This document shows, one piece after another, positions 44,094 through 53,868 of a stretch of 64,000 nucleotides of DNA. Position 1 is the stretch's first letter. The number at the start of each line of letters is the position of its first letter. The notes below the pieces were generated by a model. It had not been told where the DNA came from. It made no database searches and worked only from the letters and a program-made list of their open reading frames with translations. The stretch is from Pseudomonas parafulva (GTDB taxonomy: Bacteria > Pseudomonadota > Gammaproteobacteria > Pseudomonadales > Pseudomonadaceae): assembly GCF_000800255.1 (NCBI RefSeq), contig NZ_CP009747.1, positions 4,526,001 to 4,590,000 on the forward strand, in the 5' to 3' direction. A program made the translations under genes and the position numbers.

Positions 44094-46814
44094 CTAGTGG
44101 TCGGCGCCGACGAGCGCCGGCAATGGTTTCTGCGCCACGTTCGGACCGACGCTGACCACCACGCAGCGGTTTGGGTCGAAGGCCTGCCGGGCTGCCGCCT
44201 GAACCTGCGCCGCGCTGACCTGGGCCAGGCGCGCTGAATAACCGCTGCAATGGTCGGCCGGCAGCCCTTGGGCGTTGATCTCGGCGAGCAGGGTGGCCAA
44301 CTCCTCGTCGTCGGCGAACGTGCGCAACTGTTTGCCGAGCAGTTGGCTGCGCGCCATGTCCAGTTCGACGGGATTCGGGCCTTGCTCAATGAAACAACGC
44401 AGCACCAGCCGGACCAGTTCCAGCGAGGCGTCGAGGTACTGAGGCTGGATGTCCCACGACACGATCAACACGCTCGCCGCGCGATAGTGGTGCAGACGGC
44501 TATGGATCGCGTAGGTCAGCGCGCGGCGCTCGCGCAGTTCGCTGACCAGCCGCGACTGGAAGCTGCCCCCGACTATCTGGTTGGCCATCAGCAGCGCCGG
44601 GTAGTGTGGATCGTCCGGCAGCGTATCCACCGCGAAGGCGAGCTTGAGCGTGACGTTGTCCGTCGTCGTCTCGTTGCCGGGCTCTTCGATACGCAGCGTG
44701 CCCGGCTGGCCGGTGGCCTGCGCCTTGGCCACGGTCGGGAGGGGCTGTTCGGTTGCCGTGAACGCTTGGCTCAGTGAGGCCAGCAAGGCTTGCGCCTGTT
44801 CGTGCGGCAGGTCTGCGACCAGGGTGATCTCCAGGTTCGCAGCGCTGTAGGCGCGCTGGTGGAAGTCGACGATCTGCTGGCGATCGAGGGTGGCGAGACT
44901 GGCGACGGTGCCGTGGTGATCCTGGGTGTAGGGGTGCGCGGCATACAGCAGGCGCAGCGTTTCGACGTTGAGCCGGTTTTGCGCTTTGGCTTCGCGGCGG
45001 CGCACATAGTTGAGCACGCGCGTGCGCATCCGTTCGAGGGCCGTGGGCTCGAAGCTCGGGCGTGCGCACACGGCCGTCAGCAGCGCCAGGGCGTCGCTGC
45101 GCAGCCCTGCGTGGGCCGGGCAACGCAGGCGCAGGATGGCGTCGTCAGGGGTGACGTTGCGGCTGAAGGTGGCACCCAGGGCCTTGAATCGCTCGGCGAT
45201 CTGCGCGGCATCCCATTGCCCGCCGCCTTGGTCGAGCATGTACAGCGTCAGTGCCGCCAGGCCCGGGGTATCGCCGTCATGACACGCGCCGGCCTTGAAG
45301 CGCAGTTGCAGATCGAACATCGGCGCGCCCTCGCTGGCGACGAAGCACACCTTGCTGCCCTGCGCCGTGTGCCACTGCTGCAGCGGTCGTTGCGTGCCGT
45401 CCAACGCGATCTCCGGCAGACCCTGCGCCGACATCAGCGCGGACATGTCCACGGCGGCGATGCCGGGCGACAGATCGGCGCAGGTCAGCACCGGGTGTTG
45501 ATCGATGACCGGCGTGACGGCGCACAGGTGGGTGACGGTCGATCGCTCGCGAGTCAGGTAAGTGTCGATAGCGTGCTGGATGTCTTGCTCGGTGATCGAG
45601 GCCAATGTGCGCAGGTGTTGTTGGCGCAGGGCGGGCGCGGTGCCGCCGATCACGCTCCAGCCGATGGCATCGGCCTGGCCGGTGAGGCTGGCCTGGGCGG
45701 CGGCATGCTGTGCCAGCAAGTGGAATTTGGCGTTCTCGATGTGCTGGGCGCTCACAGGCGCTGTCCGAAGCCCATCGATTACGTTCCACACGGCTTGCTC
45801 GGCGGCGGCCGGGGTATGCCCGGGGGCGACGTAACCGGCGAAGTTGAGCAAGGTGTCGCCACGCACCTGATAGTCGTACGAAGGGTCGATGCCGGTCATC
45901 ACGTGCTGTCCGCGCACCAGTTGGCTGTACAGCAGCGACGAAGCGCCTCTGCCCAGCAGTTCGGCGACGACTCTCAACGCATGTACGCTGCGCGGTTCAT
46001 CGCAGGTTGCCAGGCTCGGAACATTGAAGGCCATGAGCAAGCCGTCGCGCAGGCCGGGCAGGGTCACCGACTGACTGCGCGCGTGCAGGGGCGTTGCGTG
46101 ACGAGGGACTTCCGGAGGCGGCAGCGGTACGGCCTCGTGAGCGGCAAAATGCCGTTCCACCAGACGCTGAAGAGCGTCGGCCTCGACGTCTCCGACCACC
46201 ACCAGCGTGGCGTTGTTCGGCGCGTAACGATTCCGGTACCAGGTCCGTATCGCGATCAGGCTCATGTCCTCCAGATCCCGTGCTTGACCATAGTGGGGTG
46301 TGCCATAGGGGCTGGTGCCGTGGGCCAGGGCATGGTGGCGCTCTATGGCCTGTTGCACAGGACGGTTGTCGATTTTCAGGCGACGCTCGTCACGCACGGC
46401 GGTCCGGGCTTTCTCGAAGGCCCGTTCACTCAGGCGGGCATTGATCATGGTATCTGCCAGGATCTCCAGCGCCACTTCCAGTCGCGAGGCTGGCAGGACC
46501 ATGGTGTAGACGGTGGCGTCTTGCAGGGTCTGGGCGTTGTTGCTACCGCCCAGCCACTCGATGACGCGCAGGTACTGACCGGTGGCGAGTTTTTCGCTGC
46601 CCTCGAAAATCATGTGCTCCAGTACATGGGACAGGTTGGTATGGCCCGGCGCCTCGTGACTGGAGCCCACATGGTAGTAGAGGTGCACGCACACCAAGGG
46701 GCTGCGTCGATCTTGCTGGAAGTGGACAGCGAGGCCGTTGGGCAAGGTGAAGTGCTGTTGAGGCGAGTGGGGCGCGGTGATCAGGTCTTCGAGTGCGAGG
46801 GGGGATGCTTGCAT
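44094..46814 (-). CDS. Two-domain M16 metallopeptidase (fused active plus inactive-type halves)
   Basis: This 906-residue protein has an N-half (about 1-470) with the inverted zinc motif HVLEH at 63-67 and the third ligand Glu143 (76 residues on), plus APNNATLVVVGDV. The C-half (about 475-906) lacks the zinc motif. Its WHTAQGSKVCFVASEGAPMFDL parallels WTTAEGARVLFVEARELPMFDL in the gene at 47501. The chain thus looks like the neighbouring pair joined in one polypeptide. No signal peptide is evident, so it is probably cytoplasmic. The gene is transcribed after rsmD, 70 nt downstream. Substrates are unknown. Confidence 0.85.
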   Translation of the reverse strand: MQASPLALEDLITAPHSPQQHFTLPNGLAVHFQQDRRSPLVCVHLYYHVGSSHEAPGHTNLSHVLEHMIFEGSEKLATGQYLRVIEWLGGSNNAQTLQDATVYTMVLPASRLEVALEILADTMINARLSERAFEKARTAVRDERRLKIDNRPVQQAIERHHALAHGTSPYGTPHYGQARDLEDMSLIAIRTWYRNRYAPNNATLVVVGDVEADALQRLVERHFAAHEAVPLPPPEVPRHATPLHARSQSVTLPGLRDGLLMAFNVPSLATCDEPRSVHALRVVAELLGRGASSLLYSQLVRGQHVMTGIDPSYDYQVRGDTLLNFAGYVAPGHTPAAAEQAVWNVIDGLRTAPVSAQHIENAKFHLLAQHAAAQASLTGQADAIGWSVIGGTAPALRQQHLRTLASITEQDIQHAIDTYLTRERSTVTHLCAVTPVIDQHPVLTCADLSPGIAAVDMSALMSAQGLPEIALDGTQRPLQQWHTAQGSKVCFVASEGAPMFDLQLRFKAGACHDGDTPGLAALTLYMLDQGGGQWDAAQIAERFKALGATFSRNVTPDDAILRLRCPAHAGLRSDALALLTAVCARPSFEPTALERMRTRVLNYVRRREAKAQNRLNVETLRLLYAAHPYTQDHHGTVASLATLDRQQIVDFHQRAYSAANLEITLVADLPHEQAQALLASLSQAFTATEQPLPTVAKAQATGQPGTLRIEEPGNETTTDNVTLKLAFAVDTLPDDPHYPALLMANQIVGGSFQSRLVSELRERRALTYAIHSRLHHYRAASVLIVSWDIQPQYLDASLELVRLVLRCFIEQGPNPVELDMARSQLLGKQLRTFADDEELATLLAEINAQGLPADHCSGYSARLAQVSAAQVQAAARQAFDPNRCVVVSVGPNVAQKPLPALVGADH

Positions 46815-46883
46815 GGGGGCGCTGCTCCGAGTGAGGTCACAAGCGGAGCAGCTTCGATCACGGCAGGTATCGGCAGGTATTAC

Positions 46884-47501
46884 CTATGTCTGGCTGTCCT
46901 GGCGCACTTCGCCGCGCTGCCACAAGGCGTAATGCACCTGGCCGGTTTTCTTTTCCCGGTGCAAGCGCCAGTTGCCCGGCATCGGCAGGCTCGACGGCGC
47001 GGTCTCGCTCTCGGTGTAGACCCACGCCTGGTCGCGCAGCCACTGCTGGTTTTCCAGCAGATTGCACACCTCGGCCAGCAGGTCTTTGTGAAAGGGCGGG
47101 TCGAGGAACACCAGGTCGAAGGGTTGCTTGGCCTGCCCGCCGAGGTAGCGCAAGGCGTCGGTTTGCAGGATCTGCCCGCGCGGGCAGCGCAGCAACTCCA
47201 GGTTGTGCTTGAGGTTGGCGATGGCTGCCGGATTGCTGTCCAGCGCCACCGCATCGGCCGCGCCGCGCGACAGCGCCTCGAGCACCAGCGCGCCGCTGCC
47301 GGTGAAGGCATCCAGCACATGGGCGCCTTCGATGTAGGGCGCCAGCCAGTTGAACAGGGTTTCGCGCACGCGATCAGGCGTCGGACGCAGGCCTTCGCCT
47401 TCGGGCACGGCCAGGCGACGGCTGCGCCATTCGCCCGCGATGATGCGCAACTGGCCAGCCCCTTTGCTGTGGGGCTGGGCGGGGGAGGAAGGTCTGGCCA
47501 T
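46884..47501 (-). CDS. rsmD: 16S rRNA (guanine966-N2)-methyltransferase
   Basis: This 205-residue SAM enzyme methylates G966 of 16S rRNA. It has LRIIAGEWRSRRLAVPEGEGLRPTPDRVRETLFNWL near the N-terminus, the SAM-binding HVLDAFTGSGALVLEALSRGA, and the catalytic DLVFLDPPFHKDLL (N/DPPF type). Its start overlaps the stop of the inactive M16 gene by 1 nt, indicating a shared transcript. In other gammaproteobacteria rsmD also lies near ftsY, as here. Confidence 0.93.
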   Translation of the reverse strand: MARPSSPAQPHSKGAGQLRIIAGEWRSRRLAVPEGEGLRPTPDRVRETLFNWLAPYIEGAHVLDAFTGSGALVLEALSRGAADAVALDSNPAAIANLKHNLELLRCPRGQILQTDALRYLGGQAKQPFDLVFLDPPFHKDLLAEVCNLLENQQWLRDQAWVYTESETAPSSLPMPGNWRLHREKKTGQVHYALWQRGEVRQDSQT

Positions 47502-49000
47502 CAGTGCTCCGGTACGCCGAGTGGCTGCTCGGACGGTGTGTCTGTCGGTGGCGGCAGGGGCTTTTGCGGCACGCTCGGGCCGGCGGTGACGATCACCAGC
47601 TTGTCCGCCGCCAGATGCTTGTTCAACGCCGCCTTGACTTGCTCGACCGTCAGCGCCTGTGACTGCTGCATGAAGTCTTCGAGCCAGGTCAGCGGCAGAT
47701 TGTAGAAGCCAATGGCGCCGAGTTGCCCGACGATGCTCGCGTTGCTGGCGTTGGACAGCGGGAAGCTGCCGGCCAGCTCGCGCTTGGCGTCGTCCAGTTC
47801 CTGCTGGGTCGGGCCGTTCTTCAGGTAGTCGGCCAGGATGTCACGCACCAGTTGCAGGGTGCCTTCGCTGAGTTCGGCACGGGTCTGCAGGTTGATCATG
47901 AACGGTCCGCGCACCTGCATCGGGGTGAAGGTGGAGTACACGCCGTAGGTGAGGCCGCGTTTCTCGCGCACTTCGCTCATCAGCCGGGTGCCGAAGGCGC
48001 CGCCGCCGAGGATCTGGTTGCCCAGCGACAGCGCAGGCCAGTCCGGGTCCTGGCGGGTGATGCCCAGCTCGGCGAGCATCAGGTGGGTCTGCTTGGACGG
48101 GAAGTCGATGTGGGTAGCGCCGGGCTTGGGTTCGGTCGGCTCGGCGGGACTGGCCAGTGCCGGGCCCTTGGGCAGGGCGGCGGACACCTGGGCGGCGATG
48201 GCTTCGGCGTCGCTGCGGCTGAGGTCGCCCACCAGCGCGATCACCGCGTTGCCGGCTGCATAGGCCTTGGCGTGGAACGCGCGCAACTGCGCCTGGGTGA
48301 TGCCGGGGATGCTCTGCGCGGTGCCATCGCTGGGGTGGGCATAAGGATGGCTGCCGTAGAGCTTGGCGAACAGCGTCTGGCCAGCCAGCTTGCCGGGGTT
48401 CTGCTTGTCGTACTCGAAGCCTGCCAGCAACTGGTTCTTGATGCGCTTGAGGGCGTCCTGCGGGAAGCTGGGCTTGCCGACCACGTCGGCGAACAGCTTG
48501 AGCGCCGGTTCGCGTTTGTCGGCGGCGCTGAGGCTGCGCAGCGAAGCCACGGCCATGTCGCGATAGGAGCCGTTGCCGAAGTCGGCGCCCAGGCCTTCGA
48601 AGCCCTGGGCGATGGCAGTGACGTCCTTGCCGGCCACGCCCTCGTTGAGCATGGCGTTGGTCAGGGTGGCCAGGCCCGGCACCGGGCCGTCCTGGCTGCT
48701 GCCGGCCGCGAAGGTCACGCGCAGGTCGAACATCGGCAGTTCGCGGGCCTCGACGAACAGCACGCGGGCGCCTTCGGCCGTGGTCCAGTGCTGGATGTTC
48801 AGTTGACGCCGGCTGGGCGCCTTGCCGTCGAGCTCGGCCAGCGACTGCAGGGTATTGGCCGGGCGCGCGCTGGAGCGGTCGATGGTGCCGGTGGCCTCGT
48901 CGGCCTGCGCGGGGCCGACGAGCAACAACGCCAGGGTGAGCGCCGAGGCGAACGCACCACGGCCGGGACGCAGAGCGCGGGGGGCGCGACGATCAGTCAT
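47501..49000 (-). CDS. M16 peptidase family protein, inactive-type periplasmic subunit
   Basis: This 499-residue M16 protein has a signal peptide (about residues 15-33, ending in AQA). The zinc motif HxxEH is absent; the matching place reads PGLATLTNAMLNEGVAG, as in catalytically silent M16B subunits. It keeps the glycine-rich C-half typical of the family. It is translated right after the active subunit at 48993 (8-nt overlap), and heterodimers of active and silent chains are known for M16B. I chose the start at 49000 (MTDRRAP), giving a normal signal peptide. Confidence 0.85.
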   Translation of the reverse strand: MTDRRAPRALRPGRGAFASALTLALLLVGPAQADEATGTIDRSSARPANTLQSLAELDGKAPSRRQLNIQHWTTAEGARVLFVEARELPMFDLRVTFAAGSSQDGPVPGLATLTNAMLNEGVAGKDVTAIAQGFEGLGADFGNGSYRDMAVASLRSLSAADKREPALKLFADVVGKPSFPQDALKRIKNQLLAGFEYDKQNPGKLAGQTLFAKLYGSHPYAHPSDGTAQSIPGITQAQLRAFHAKAYAAGNAVIALVGDLSRSDAEAIAAQVSAALPKGPALASPAEPTEPKPGATHIDFPSKQTHLMLAELGITRQDPDWPALSLGNQILGGGAFGTRLMSEVREKRGLTYGVYSTFTPMQVRGPFMINLQTRAELSEGTLQLVRDILADYLKNGPTQQELDDAKRELAGSFPLSNASNASIVGQLGAIGFYNLPLTWLEDFMQQSQALTVEQVKAALNKHLAADKLVIVTAGPSVPQKPLPPPTDTPSEQPLGVPEH

Positions 49001-50348
49001 GGGCGGACTCCTCGGGCAGAACATGGGCAACGCTCAGGCGTTCGCGGGTGAAGTAGGTGCGTGCGGCTTCCTGGATGTCCTGCGGGGTGACGCGCTTGAG
49101 GTCGTCCAGTTCGCTGTCGATCAGCTTCCACGACAGACCTACGGTTTCCAGTTGACCAATGGTGGTGGCCTGGCTGCTGATCGAGTCGCGGTCATAGACC
49201 AGTCCGGCGATGACCTGGGCGCGCACGCGCTCGAGCTCTTCGGCGGTCGGCGGAGTGCGTTTGAGTTCGTCGAGCAACTGCCAGACGCCCTTTTCCACAT
49301 CGGCGAGCGTCTTGTGCTTCTGTACGTTCGGCGTTGCCGAGATCAGGAACAGGCTGTCACCACGGGTGAAGGCGTTGTAGCTGCTGGAGGCACCGGCCAC
49401 CAGTTCCTGGCCGCGTTCCAGGCGTGCCGGCATGCGCGCGCTGTAGCCGCCGTCGAGCAGGGCCGAGATCAGCCGCAGGGCTTGGGCGCTGCGGGTGTCC
49501 TTGGCGGTGGCCAGGCCCGGCACGTTGAAGCCGTAGATCAGGCTGGGCAATTGGGTGCGTACATGCAGGGTGAGCTGGCGCTGACCGGGCTCGGCGAGCT
49601 CCAGCGGCAGCTTGGCTGGTGGCACGCTGCGCTTGGGGATGGCCGCGAAGTACTTGTTGGCCAGGCCCTTGACCTCATCGACGGTGACATCGCCGACCAC
49701 CACCAGGGTGGCATTGTTCGGCGCGTACCAGGATTCGTACCAGTGCCGCAGTTCCTCGACTTTCATCCGCTCCAGGTCGGCCATCCAGCCGATGGTCGGG
49801 GTGTGATAGCCGCTGGCGGGGAAGGCCATGGCGCGGAACAGCTCGAAGGCTTTGGCGTTGGGCTGGTCGTCGGTGCGCAGCCGGCGCTCTTCCTTGATCA
49901 CTTCGATTTCGCGGCTGAACTCGTCGGCCGGCAGGCGCAAGCTGGCCAGGCGATCGGCCTCCAGTTCCAGGGCCACCGGCAGGCGGTCGCGGGCCAGCAC
50001 CTGGTAATAGGCGGTGTAGTCGTCGCTGGTGAAGGCGTTTTCCTCGGCGCCCAGGTCGCGCAGGATGCGCGAGGCTTCACCGGGGCCGATCTTGGCGCTG
50101 CCCTTGAACATCATGTGCTCCAGGGCGTGGGACAGGCCGGTCTGGCCCGGCGTCTCGTAGCTGGAGCCGACTTTGTACCAGATCTGCGAAACCACGACGG
50201 GCGCGCGATGATCTTCGCGCACCACGACCTTCAGGCCGTTGTCGAGGATGAATTCGTGGGTGGGTTGCGTATCGGCGGCCAGTGCCGCCAGGGGCAGGCA
50301 GAGCGTGCCGAGCAACAGGCCAGCGGCGCGGCGGGCGAGAGCATTCAT
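48993..50348 (-). CDS. M16 zinc metallopeptidase, active periplasmic subunit
   Basis: This 451-residue peptidase has a signal peptide (MNALARRAAGLLLGTLCLPLAALA). The zinc site HALEH is at 74-78, with Glu154 as third ligand and APNNATLVVVGDV further on, the usual M16B array. It probably degrades peptides or damaged proteins in the periplasm together with the inactive subunit encoded next. It is the first gene of a four-gene run (active M16, inactive M16, rsmD, fused M16). It is divergent from ftsY, with 230 bp between. Confidence 0.9.
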   Translation of the reverse strand: MNALARRAAGLLLGTLCLPLAALAADTQPTHEFILDNGLKVVVREDHRAPVVVSQIWYKVGSSYETPGQTGLSHALEHMMFKGSAKIGPGEASRILRDLGAEENAFTSDDYTAYYQVLARDRLPVALELEADRLASLRLPADEFSREIEVIKEERRLRTDDQPNAKAFELFRAMAFPASGYHTPTIGWMADLERMKVEELRHWYESWYAPNNATLVVVGDVTVDEVKGLANKYFAAIPKRSVPPAKLPLELAEPGQRQLTLHVRTQLPSLIYGFNVPGLATAKDTRSAQALRLISALLDGGYSARMPARLERGQELVAGASSSYNAFTRGDSLFLISATPNVQKHKTLADVEKGVWQLLDELKRTPPTAEELERVRAQVIAGLVYDRDSISSQATTIGQLETVGLSWKLIDSELDDLKRVTPQDIQEAARTYFTRERLSVAHVLPEESAHD

Positions 50349-50578
50349 ACGATGGATAACCTGTACGGCGGCCTGCGGGACTTAGCGTCGGCAGGCCAGG
50401 AGGTGCTAGGATACTGATCCGGTTGCCTGGCGACCATGCCTGTCGCCGTTCTGGCCCACAGGACACCAAGACAAAACGTTGCGCGTGAACCAGCCGCCTG
50501 CATGAGAGTCTGTTCTGCGTATAAAACATTCCCGATGCCCAATGATGGTGCATCGCCACCCTGAGATAGCCGTCTTCC

Positions 50579-52069
50579 ATGTTTGGTTCCAACGACGACA
50601 AGAAAGCGCCGGCCGAGGCCGGTGAAAAGAAAGGCCTGTTCGGCTGGTTTCGCAAGAAGCCGCAGCAACCTGTCGCCGAGCCGCCGCCAGTATCCGAGCA
50701 ACCGGCTGCCGAACCGGTAACGCCCGCCGCAGCGGCCGAGCCTGCGCCGGTTGAGGTCCACGAACCGGTCGCCGATGAGCGGCCGCTGGCGCCGAGCGAG
50801 GCGCCTGTCCAGGCCGTCAGCCCAACGCCCGTGGTGGTGGCGCCAGTCGCCGAGGCCCCGGTGAGCAATCTGGTACTGCCGGTTGCCGAAGAGCCGGTGG
50901 CGCTGGTGCCCGATCTGGAACCGAGCGCGCCGCCGGTCATCCCCGCGCGTCCTGCTGCCATTGCCGAGCCGATCGCCGAGCCGGTGGTTCAGCCCCAGTC
51001 CGTCGAACCCGAGTTGGTCGTGGTTGCACCCGTGGTGGTGGAGCCGGCGCCCGTGAGCGTGCCTGCCCCAGTCGAGCCCGTGCCCGTAGCCGAGCCGGAG
51101 CCGGTCGCTGCAGCGGTCGCGGCCACCGAGCAGACCAAGGTCGGTTTCTTCGCCCGGCTCAAGCAGGGCCTGTCCAAGACCAGCGCCAGCATCGGCGAAG
51201 GCATGGCCAGCCTGTTCCTCGGCAAGAAGGTCATCGACGACGACCTGCTCGATGAGATCGAGACACGCCTGCTGACCGCCGACGTCGGTGTCGAAGCCAC
51301 TTCGCTGATCGTGCAGAACCTCACCCAGAAGGTCGCCCGCAAGCAGTTGGCCGACGCCGATGCGCTGTACAAGTCGCTGCAGGAAGAACTCGCCGCGCTG
51401 CTGCGCCCGGTCGAGCAACCCCTGAAGATCGACGCGCAGACCAAGCCCTATGTGATTCTGGTGGTGGGCGTCAACGGCGCCGGCAAGACCACCACCATCG
51501 GCAAGCTGGCCAAGAAGCTGCAACTCGAAGGCAAGAAGGTCATGCTCGCCGCCGGTGACACCTTCCGCGCCGCAGCGGTGGAGCAGTTGCAAGTCTGGGG
51601 CGAGCGCAACCAGATTCCGGTGATCGCCCAGCACACCGGCGCCGATTCGGCTTCGGTGATCTTCGACGCGGTACAGGCGGCCAAGGCCCGTGGTGTCGAT
51701 GTGTTGATCGCCGACACGGCCGGTCGCCTGCATACCAAAGACAACCTGATGGAAGAGCTGAAGAAGGTCCGTCGGGTCATCGGCAAGCTCGACGCCGAGG
51801 CGCCGCACGAGGTGCTGCTGGTGCTCGATGCCGGAACCGGGCAGAACGCCATCAGCCAGGCCAAGTACTTCAACCAGAGCGTCGAACTGACTGGCCTGGC
51901 CCTGACCAAGCTGGATGGTACTGCCAAGGGCGGGGTGATCTTCGCCCTGGCCAAGCAGTTCAGCCTGCCGATCCGCTTCATCGGCGTCGGCGAAGGTATC
52001 GATGACCTGCGCACCTTCGAAGCCGAGCCTTTCGTCAAAGCCCTGTTTGCCGAGCGTGAGCACCCATGA
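50579..52069 (+). CDS. ftsY: Signal recognition particle receptor FtsY
   Basis: This 496-residue SRP GTPase receptor delivers ribosomes making membrane proteins to SecYEG. The N-terminal A domain (about 1-180) is low-complexity, rich in E, P, V and A. The NG domain has G1 [15 protein letters not shown], the insertion-box [12 protein letters not shown]3 [17 protein letters not shown] and G4 [10 protein letters not shown]. Length is normal for pseudomonads. It starts the ftsY-ftsE-ftsX operon, overlapping ftsE by 4 nt. Confidence 0.96.
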   Translation: MFGSNDDKKAPAEAGEKKGLFGWFRKKPQQPVAEPPPVSEQPAAEPVTPAAAAEPAPVEVHEPVADERPLAPSEAPVQAVSPTPVVVAPVAEAPVSNLVLPVAEEPVALVPDLEPSAPPVIPARPAAIAEPIAEPVVQPQSVEPELVVVAPVVVEPAPVSVPAPVEPVPVAEPEPVAAAVAATEQTKVGFFARLKQGLSKTSASIGEGMASLFLGKKVIDDDLLDEIETRLLTADVGVEATSLIVQNLTQKVARKQLADADALYKSLQEELAALLRPVEQPLKIDAQTKPYVILVVGVNGAGKTTTIGKLAKKLQLEGKKVMLAAGDTFRAAAVEQLQVWGERNQIPVIAQHTGADSASVIFDAVQAAKARGVDVLIADTAGRLHTKDNLMEELKKVRRVIGKLDAEAPHEVLLVLDAGTGQNAISQAKYFNQSVELTGLALTKLDGTAKGGVIFALAKQFSLPIRFIGVGEGIDDLRTFEAEPFVKALFAEREHP

Positions 52070-52737
52070 TCCGATTCGAGCAGGTCGCCAAGCGCTACCC
52101 CAATGGCCACGTCGGCCTGCATGAACTGAGTTTCCGGGCGCGCCGGGGCGAATTCCTGTTCGTCACCGGGCACTCGGGCGCCGGCAAGAGCACCTTGCTG
52201 CGCTTGTTGCTGGCCATGGAGCGCCCCACCAGCGGCAAGCTGCTGCTGGCCGGCCAGGACCTGGGCCAGATCAGCAACGCACAGATTCCGTTCCTGCGCC
52301 GCCAGATCGGCGTGGTGTTCCAGAATCACCAACTGCTCTTTGACCGTACCGTATTCAACAACATCGCCCTGCCGCTGCAGATTCTCGGCCTGTCCAAGGC
52401 CGAGATCGGCAAGCGCGTGGACTCGGCGCTGGAGCGGGTTTCGCTGTCGGACAAGGGCGAACTGTTCCCCGCCGACCTGTCCACTGGTCAGCAGCAGCGC
52501 GTGGGCATCGCCCGCGCCATCGTCCACCAGCCGGCCCTGCTGCTGGCGGACGAGCCCACCGGCAACCTCGATCCGCGCCTGGCGGCCGAGATCATGGGGG
52601 TGTTCGAAGACATCAACCGGTTGGGCACCACCGTGCTGATCGCCAGTCACGACCTGGCGCTGATCGCGCGCATGCGCCACCGCATGCTCACCCTGCAACG
52701 CGGACGACTGATCGGCGATGGGGAGGCCGGACAATGA
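52066..52737 (+). CDS. ftsE: Cell division ATP-binding protein FtsE
   Basis: This 223-residue ATPase works with FtsX at the division ring to activate amidases. It has Walker A GHSGAGKSTLL (about 34-44), a Q-loop in IGVVFQNHQLLFDRTVF, the signature DLSTGQQQRVGIARAIV and Walker B LLLADEPTGNLDP. The signature is LSTGQ instead of LSGGQ, which I take as normal variation in FtsE. The gene overlaps ftsY and ftsX by 4 nt at both ends, so the three proteins are translationally coupled. Confidence 0.96.
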   Translation: MIRFEQVAKRYPNGHVGLHELSFRARRGEFLFVTGHSGAGKSTLLRLLLAMERPTSGKLLLAGQDLGQISNAQIPFLRRQIGVVFQNHQLLFDRTVFNNIALPLQILGLSKAEIGKRVDSALERVSLSDKGELFPADLSTGQQQRVGIARAIVHQPALLLADEPTGNLDPRLAAEIMGVFEDINRLGTTVLIASHDLALIARMRHRMLTLQRGRLIGDGEAGQ

Positions 52738-53759
52738 GTGACACCCGTACACCCAAGGTCTCCGAGCGCGTCGCGCCCAAGGCGGCAGACCCCAAGTCCG
52801 ACAAGAAGCGCGGTGGCCACGACGACGATGGCCCGGATTTCCGCACCCTGCTCAACGCCTGGCTGGAAAGCCACCGCGCCAGCTTGGCCGACAGCCTGCG
52901 TCGCCTGGGCAAGCAGCCGATCGGTAGCTTTTTCACCTGCCTGGTGATGGCGGTGGCGCTGAGCATGCCGATGGGACTGTCGCTGCTGTTGAAGAACGTC
53001 GAGAAACTGGGCGGCTCATGGCAGCGCGCGGCGCAGATTTCGCTGTACCTCAAGCTCGATGCCGGCACCCAGCAAGGCGAAGCGCTGCGCGACGAGATCA
53101 AGGCCATGCCGGGGGTGGCCGAGGCCACCTATGTCAGCCGCGAACAGGCGCTGCAGGAGTTCCAGCAGCAGTCGGGCCTGGGCGAGGCGCTGCGCGAGCT
53201 GCCGGAGAACCCGCTGCCCGGCGTGGTGGTGGTGACACCGACCGAAGTCGACAAGCCGGCGCTCGAAGCGCTGCGCCAGCGTTTGTCGGAGCTGCCGCGG
53301 GTTGAAGTGGCGCAGTTGGACCTGGTCTGGGTCGAGCGCCTGGCGGCGATCCTCAAACTGGGCGATCGCTTCGTCTTCGGTCTGGCGGTGATGCTGATTT
53401 CCGCACTGCTGCTGGTCATCGGCAACACCATTCGCCTGCACATCGAGAACCGCCGGGTGGAGATCGAGGTGATCAAGCTGGTGGGTGGCACCGACAGCTA
53501 CGTGCGCCGACCCTTCCTGTACATGGGCGCCTTGTACGGTCTGGGCGCCGGCGTGCTGGCCTGGGGCATCCTGGCGTTTGGCCTGAACTGGCTGAATGAT
53601 GCGGTGGTCGGGCTTTCCGACCTGTATGGCAGTGACTTCGCCCTGGGGGGCGTACCCGCTGCCGACGGTCTGTCACTCTTGATCGGGGCGGTGCTCTTGG
53701 GGTATATCGGTGCATGGATTGCGGTCGCTCGCCACCTGAACGAGCTCGCACCGCGATAA
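52734..53759 (+). CDS. ftsX: Cell division protein FtsX
   Basis: This 341-residue membrane protein has a long polar N-terminus (about 1-60), a first helix (about 62-85), a periplasmic domain (about 95-210) with SLYLKLDAGTQQGEALRDEIKA, and three further helices in the C-terminal half. It transmits FtsE ATP hydrolysis to septal peptidoglycan hydrolases in the periplasm. The extended charged N-terminus is usual for pseudomonads. It overlaps ftsE by 4 nt. rpoH follows 109 nt later with its own promoter. Confidence 0.94.
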   Translation: MSDTRTPKVSERVAPKAADPKSDKKRGGHDDDGPDFRTLLNAWLESHRASLADSLRRLGKQPIGSFFTCLVMAVALSMPMGLSLLLKNVEKLGGSWQRAAQISLYLKLDAGTQQGEALRDEIKAMPGVAEATYVSREQALQEFQQQSGLGEALRELPENPLPGVVVVTPTEVDKPALEALRQRLSELPRVEVAQLDLVWVERLAAILKLGDRFVFGLAVMLISALLLVIGNTIRLHIENRRVEIEVIKLVGGTDSYVRRPFLYMGALYGLGAGVLAWGILAFGLNWLNDAVVGLSDLYGSDFALGGVPAADGLSLLIGAVLLGYIGAWIAVARHLNELAPR

Positions 53760-53792
53760 TGCTTTCGTGCCAGCATTGACTTTTTTCATCCA

Positions 53793-53820
53793 GGAACTTG
53801 TCTGATGGTTCCGGGTCTAT
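53793..53820 (+). promoter_or_regulatory. Envelope-stress (AlgU/sigma-E-like) promoter candidate for rpoH
   Basis: GGAACTT (53793-53799) and TCTAT (53816-53820) are separated by 16 bp, matching the AlgU/RpoE pattern (GAACTT-N16/17-TCtgA). It is 49 nt before the rpoH ATG. A sigma-E-type promoter for rpoH is established in E. coli and P. aeruginosa, so heat-shock output would rise with envelope stress. Confidence 0.6.
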
Positions 53821-53868
53821 GTTGGCAGTGCCCACAAGGCACGAGTCCAGTGAGTCGGAGGTACTTGA

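Noticed and set aside
44790..47705. A 971-codon plus-strand open frame antisense to the fused M16 gene and rsmD
   Set aside because: It has no recognisable domain, mirrors two real genes and is explained by high third-position GC, which removes stop codons in the opposite frame.
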